Positions 60,837-64,000 of a DNA stretch of 64,000 nucleotides are shown in pieces. Both the position numbers and the translations under genes were made by a program. Every line of letters starts with the position of its first letter. Positions within the stretch are counted from its first letter, which is position 1. The notes beneath the pieces were generated by a model. The model saw only the letters and a program-made list of their open reading frames with translations, made no database searches and was not told the DNA's origin. Origin of the DNA: Eretmocerus hayati (Eukaryota > Arthropoda > Insecta > Hymenoptera > Aphelinidae); assembly GCA_029851415.1 (NCBI GenBank), contig CM056742.1, positions 84,558,748 to 84,622,747 of the forward strand. Direction: 5' to 3'.

Positions 60837-61541
60837 TGTGACGGTGCAAATTGACCATCACATCGTGCGAACACGACACACATACGATGACACTTTAGGC
60901 GAGAGTTTTGAGGAAAAGAGGGAGAAAACGGCAAAGAGCTGCCAGAGAGAGGAACCACACTTTTAGCTTGCGACGGATCGCGATTGCGGAAGGTCACGCG
61001 CGCGAAGACCAATAAAGTCGTGCTATGTACATATATACCTAAGTGCGAGGAGATGGCGTCGACCCGACCGGGCCTGATTACTTCGCGGCGTACTCTAGGC
61101 GACCAGCACAGGCGAACCGGGTGCGAGACGAGCCTCTAGGCGACCAGCTTCTTCAGGACAAATCTGTAAGTGGTTCTCTCTCTAGATCGGCTCCCGCCGG
61201 ATTCTCTCTCTCTTTCTCCGTGCGATAAGTATGATCGAGATTTGCGAGGAAGGATGAATGCGGGCCATCGCGTGCGCGATATGATTATTTCGGTTTATTA
61301 TTATTATTAATAAATTAATCGAAGGATGCGAAGAGCATCCCACAGTGAAATAGAAATGCAGAGTTGATTATTCTGAGAATATCCCTTCATGTATTAAACT
61401 ATAGATAAGTCCATATAGAGATATATACATATACATATATAGATACGATAAATTACAATTTCGATGAAATATTCCCCAAAATCAGGTGAGGAGAATCTTA
61501 TTATGCAAGCTTGCATTACTCGGGCTATATGCACGCTTACA
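60837..61541 (+). repeat. 3' LTR of the second element
   Basis: 705-bp copy of 53115-53819. Confidence 0.9.
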
Positions 61542-61620
61542 CATAGTTATTTCCTGGTTTGCGTCCCCTCCGTCGGATCGCCAAATTTATACGACATTTT
61601 GTACGAAATCATGGAAAATC
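61542..61620 (+). repeat. ~80-bp repeat R, copy 2
   Basis: Direct copy of 53019-53097, directly abutting the 3' LTR end. Confidence 0.9.
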
Positions 61621-62750
61621 ATGGCTGGGGCTCAGGCGGGCTGTGGCTAGGGTCGAGGCTCGGGCTGGGGCTCGGCCGAGGCTGGGGCTGTGACTAAGGC
61701 TGGAGCTTACGCTCTGACACGGACCGAGGCTGGGTCTGTGGCTGAGCTGGTGCTGGGGCTAAGGCTGGAGCTGAGGCTGGGGCTGTGGCTGAGCTGGGGC
61801 CTGGCCGAGGCTGAGATTGGAGCTAACGCTGAGCCTGAGGCTGGGTCTGTGACTGGGGATGAGACTGGGGCTAAGGTTGGGCAGTGGCTGAGACTGAGAG
61901 TGACGCTGGAGCCGAGGCTGGAGCTAAAGCTAGGCTGGGGCTGGGCCGAGGCTGGAGCTGCTGCCAAGGCTGAGTCTGGGACTGGAAGTGAGGCTGGGCT
62001 GTGGCTGGGATTGGTGCTATGGCTGGGGCTGAGGCTGGTCCAGTGGCTAGGGATGAGGTTGGGCCTGTGGCTTGGGATGGGGTTGGGCTGGGGCTGAGGC
62101 TGAGTCTCGATCTGGCGCTGTGGCTCGGGCTGGAGCTGGGGCTGGGGCTGTGGCTGATATTGGGGCTGAGGCTGAGATTGGAGCTAACGCTGAGCCTGAA
62201 TCTAGGGGCGTCGGCTGTAACTGGGCATGGGGTTGGGCTGGGGCTGGAGCTAGGGCTAAGGCTGGGGTTGTGTCTCAGCCTGAGACTGACGCTGGGGCCG
62301 AGGCTGGAGCTAAGGCTGGACTGGGGCTGGGCCGAGGCTGGGGCTGTTGCCAAGGCTGAGTAGGCAGTGGCTGGGACTGACGGGATGGCTGAGGCTGAGA
62401 CTGATCCTGTGGCTGAGGATGAGACTGGGCCTGTAGCTTGGAATGAGGCTGGGCTGCGACTGGGGCTGGGGTTATGACTGGGTCTGAGGCTGGGCCTGTG
62501 GCTAGGGATGAGTCTGGGCCTGTGACTTGGGGTTAAGCTGGGCTGGGGCTGAGGCTGAGACTGGGGCTGCGGCTAAGTCTGAGGCTCGGCCGGGGCCGGG
62601 CTGAAGCTGAGGCTGGACTCAGACTAAGGTTGGGGTTATGGTTGAGGCTGAGATTTTGACTGGGGCTGGGTCTGGAGCCGTGGATGGGGCGTGGCTGAGG
62701 CAGGGTCTGGGGCAGGGCCTGAGGCCGTCGCTGGAGCTGGCCAACGAAAT
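61621..62750. repeat. GGGCTGAGGCTG-type minisatellite (~1.1 kb)
   Basis: Imperfect tandem hexamers, mainly GGGCTG, GAGGCT and TGGGGC, with a strong strand bias (G-rich top strand). Frames on both strands are open because of the period-3 repeats and are not genes. G-quadruplex formation is plausible. Confidence 0.95.
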
Positions 62751-63208
62751 TCCCAGATACGCACTGGAGATTCAGGAAACTCACTATGCGCAACATTACA
62801 CCAACTCAATAGTTCTCAATCACAGTTACTAGGTTACATCAAGAGAATTTTTTTTCCGAATCCACTGTATTATGAAATTTCAATGTTACATTGTTAAACA
62901 ACGCAAGCATTCCAGGGGCTCATACCATATCAGAGATACTTCCAAGCCAGACGAGCGTCAGCGAGGTAGGCGATAACGCTAGTTCATATAATCATATATA
63001 TGTCCAATTTTTCAAATAAAAATTTTTGACTTCTGATTTTTCTTGTACACTCATCCGAGGTAATTTTCGCAATCTGAACAGGGAAGTATTCCTGTGATTT
63101 TTCGAGATTATCGACATTTCTCGAGTTCTGAGGCATTTTAACAAGAAAATTCAGATTTTCGCTCTGAAAAAATGTATTCAGTCCCACAGGAATCAACGGA
63201 ATGGCCTG
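62751..63208. other. No recognisable gene
   Basis: AT-rich sequence without a supported frame. Confidence 0.4.
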
Positions 63209-63304
63209 AAAAATTTTTATGGGGATATTTAACATGATTTCGAACAAATTGTCATACGGGTTCGGCGATTCGACGGAGAGGACGCAAACCAGGAAATAAA
63301 TATG
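63209..63304 (-). repeat. Repeat R, inverted diverged copy
   Basis: The complement reads TTATTTCCTGGTTTGCGTCC, then TCCGTCGAATCGCC and GAAATCATG, matching copy 1 at roughly 80 percent, including the following CCCC and AAAATTTTT. Confidence 0.8.
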
Positions 63305-64000
63305 GTGAGAAGGTTTCGTTAAGTCTCAATCGAATCGTCACCCAAAACTCTCGAACCAAACAAACTGAGCAGCTCACCGGGGATTTGGACCGCTAATTAC
63401 ACTGAGGAACAAAATTTGAGGGCAGAAATTCTCCTCTAGGATCATCTAGGATATAATTTTCTCGGGTATCCTTCACAGTGAAATCCGAATCCGACCTTCG
63501 TTTCGCCCCTGCATCGCAAAATAGTTTCTACTACGCAAGGGCTGATTCAGAAAAACGGTGTTCTTAGCATTTTTCCGCTGATTTCATAGGCTGGTTGCTA
63601 TGGTGACGCACGCTTGCAGTTTCATTAAACGTGTTATCCAGAGAGAGTAGTACATCTACGCCCTTGGTGGAGATGGGTAACCCCAACTTGAAAGAAATCT
63701 TGGTTGAGAAGTCAATCAATGTGAAAACCAGAGCCATACATTAGTCTGGATGTAATTCAAGGATCATTTTATCTGAGATTGAAGTATTTCTCACATGATA
63801 GTATTCCCAAATGAGTTCCCGTATTAATTCAACTTGTTCATATGTCACACGATACAAATCTCTGAGTTGAAATTTTTTCTATTTTCACAACTGATTAAAA
63901 CATCTCCAAAATATTCAGCAAATGAAACCGATTGTGAGTAACTCAAATCACGCCAAGATGACAGAGATGATCGAATCGAGCTATGTTGAATGCTTTTCCA
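63305..64000. other. No recognisable gene
   Basis: No supported frame, repeat or RNA gene seen. Confidence 0.4.

Larger units (their letters stand above)
53115..61541 (+). mobile_element. Second Ty3/Gypsy LTR element, decayed, with a third ORF
   Basis: Two 705-bp LTRs (TGTGACGG...CTTACA) differ at about 10 sites by eye (~98.6 percent identical). A tRNA-Lys primer site follows the 5' LTR, and a G-run precedes the 3' LTR. The interior carries a short gag-like ORF, pol broken by two stops and a shift, and a 577-aa ORF in the envelope position. There is no target duplication; instead copies of repeat R flank it. Length is 8.4 kb. Confidence 0.9.

Noticed and set aside
61464..62832. Long overlapping frames on both strands in the GGGCTG repeats
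   Set aside because: Period-6/12 repeats lack stops in several phases; products are low-complexity Gly/Ala/Leu or Ser/Pro.

Overview
The window looks like repeat-rich nuclear DNA of an arthropod, most likely an insect. I infer this from the metazoan element types present: a Helitron, Ty3/Gypsy elements with baculovirus-F-like and chuvirus-like glycoproteins, a Tigger/pogo-like terminus, and a tRNA-Lys(CUU)-type primer site. I found no intact host gene, rRNA, tRNA or CRISPR array. Genus and species cannot be decided from the sequence.

Region by region: (1) 1-3.05 kb is the decayed 5' half of a Helitron Rep/helicase gene on the minus strand, running off the left edge. (2) 3.5-4.0 kb is a TA-flanked foldback MITE. 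(3) 5.1-9.7 kb holds a microsatellite, Tigger-like termini, five copies of a ~317-bp satellite-like repeat, two hairpins and one promoter-like cluster. (4) 10.1-15.0 kb is a small non-autonomous LTR-type element with ~325-bp terminal repeats and a gag-like ORF carrying one amber stop. (5) 15,961-52,151 is the main object, a 36.2-kb LTR retroelement. (6) 53.1-61.5 kb is a second Ty3/Gypsy element with 705-bp LTRs, a tRNA-Lys primer site, a broken pol and a large coiled-coil third ORF. (7) 61.6-62.75 kb is a GGGCTGAGGCTG-type minisatellite, followed by an inverted copy of the ~90-bp repeat that also flanks element 6.

The 36-kb element is nearly intact and recently inserted. It has 3.26-kb LTRs that differ at only about four sites by eye, a 4-bp GAAT target duplication and an 18-nt primer site with tRNA 3'-end geometry. 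Its coding order is: a ~10-kb leader; a tandem array of small Cys-pair (zinc-finger-like) and basic proteins; two short coiled-coil ORFs; a family of paralogous 200-320-aa proteins of unknown function; Gag with seven CCHC knuckles; Pol reached by a -1 frameshift (GGGAAAC slippery heptamer, 5-nt spacer, 8-bp stem); an F-like envelope gene; two small related ORFs; and a chuvirus-like glycoprotein gene. Pol has two tandem retropepsin domains, RT, RNase H, a possible macro-like domain and integrase. Both envelope ATGs sit just downstream of good splice acceptors, and two gene pairs overlap by stop-start motifs (ATGA, TAATG). This suggests expression by frameshifting, splicing and coupled reinitiation together.

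The strongest candidate for something undescribed is this element: a giant, young Ty3/Gypsy retroelement combining two unrelated envelope types with a large paralogous accessory-gene array and a duplicated protease.
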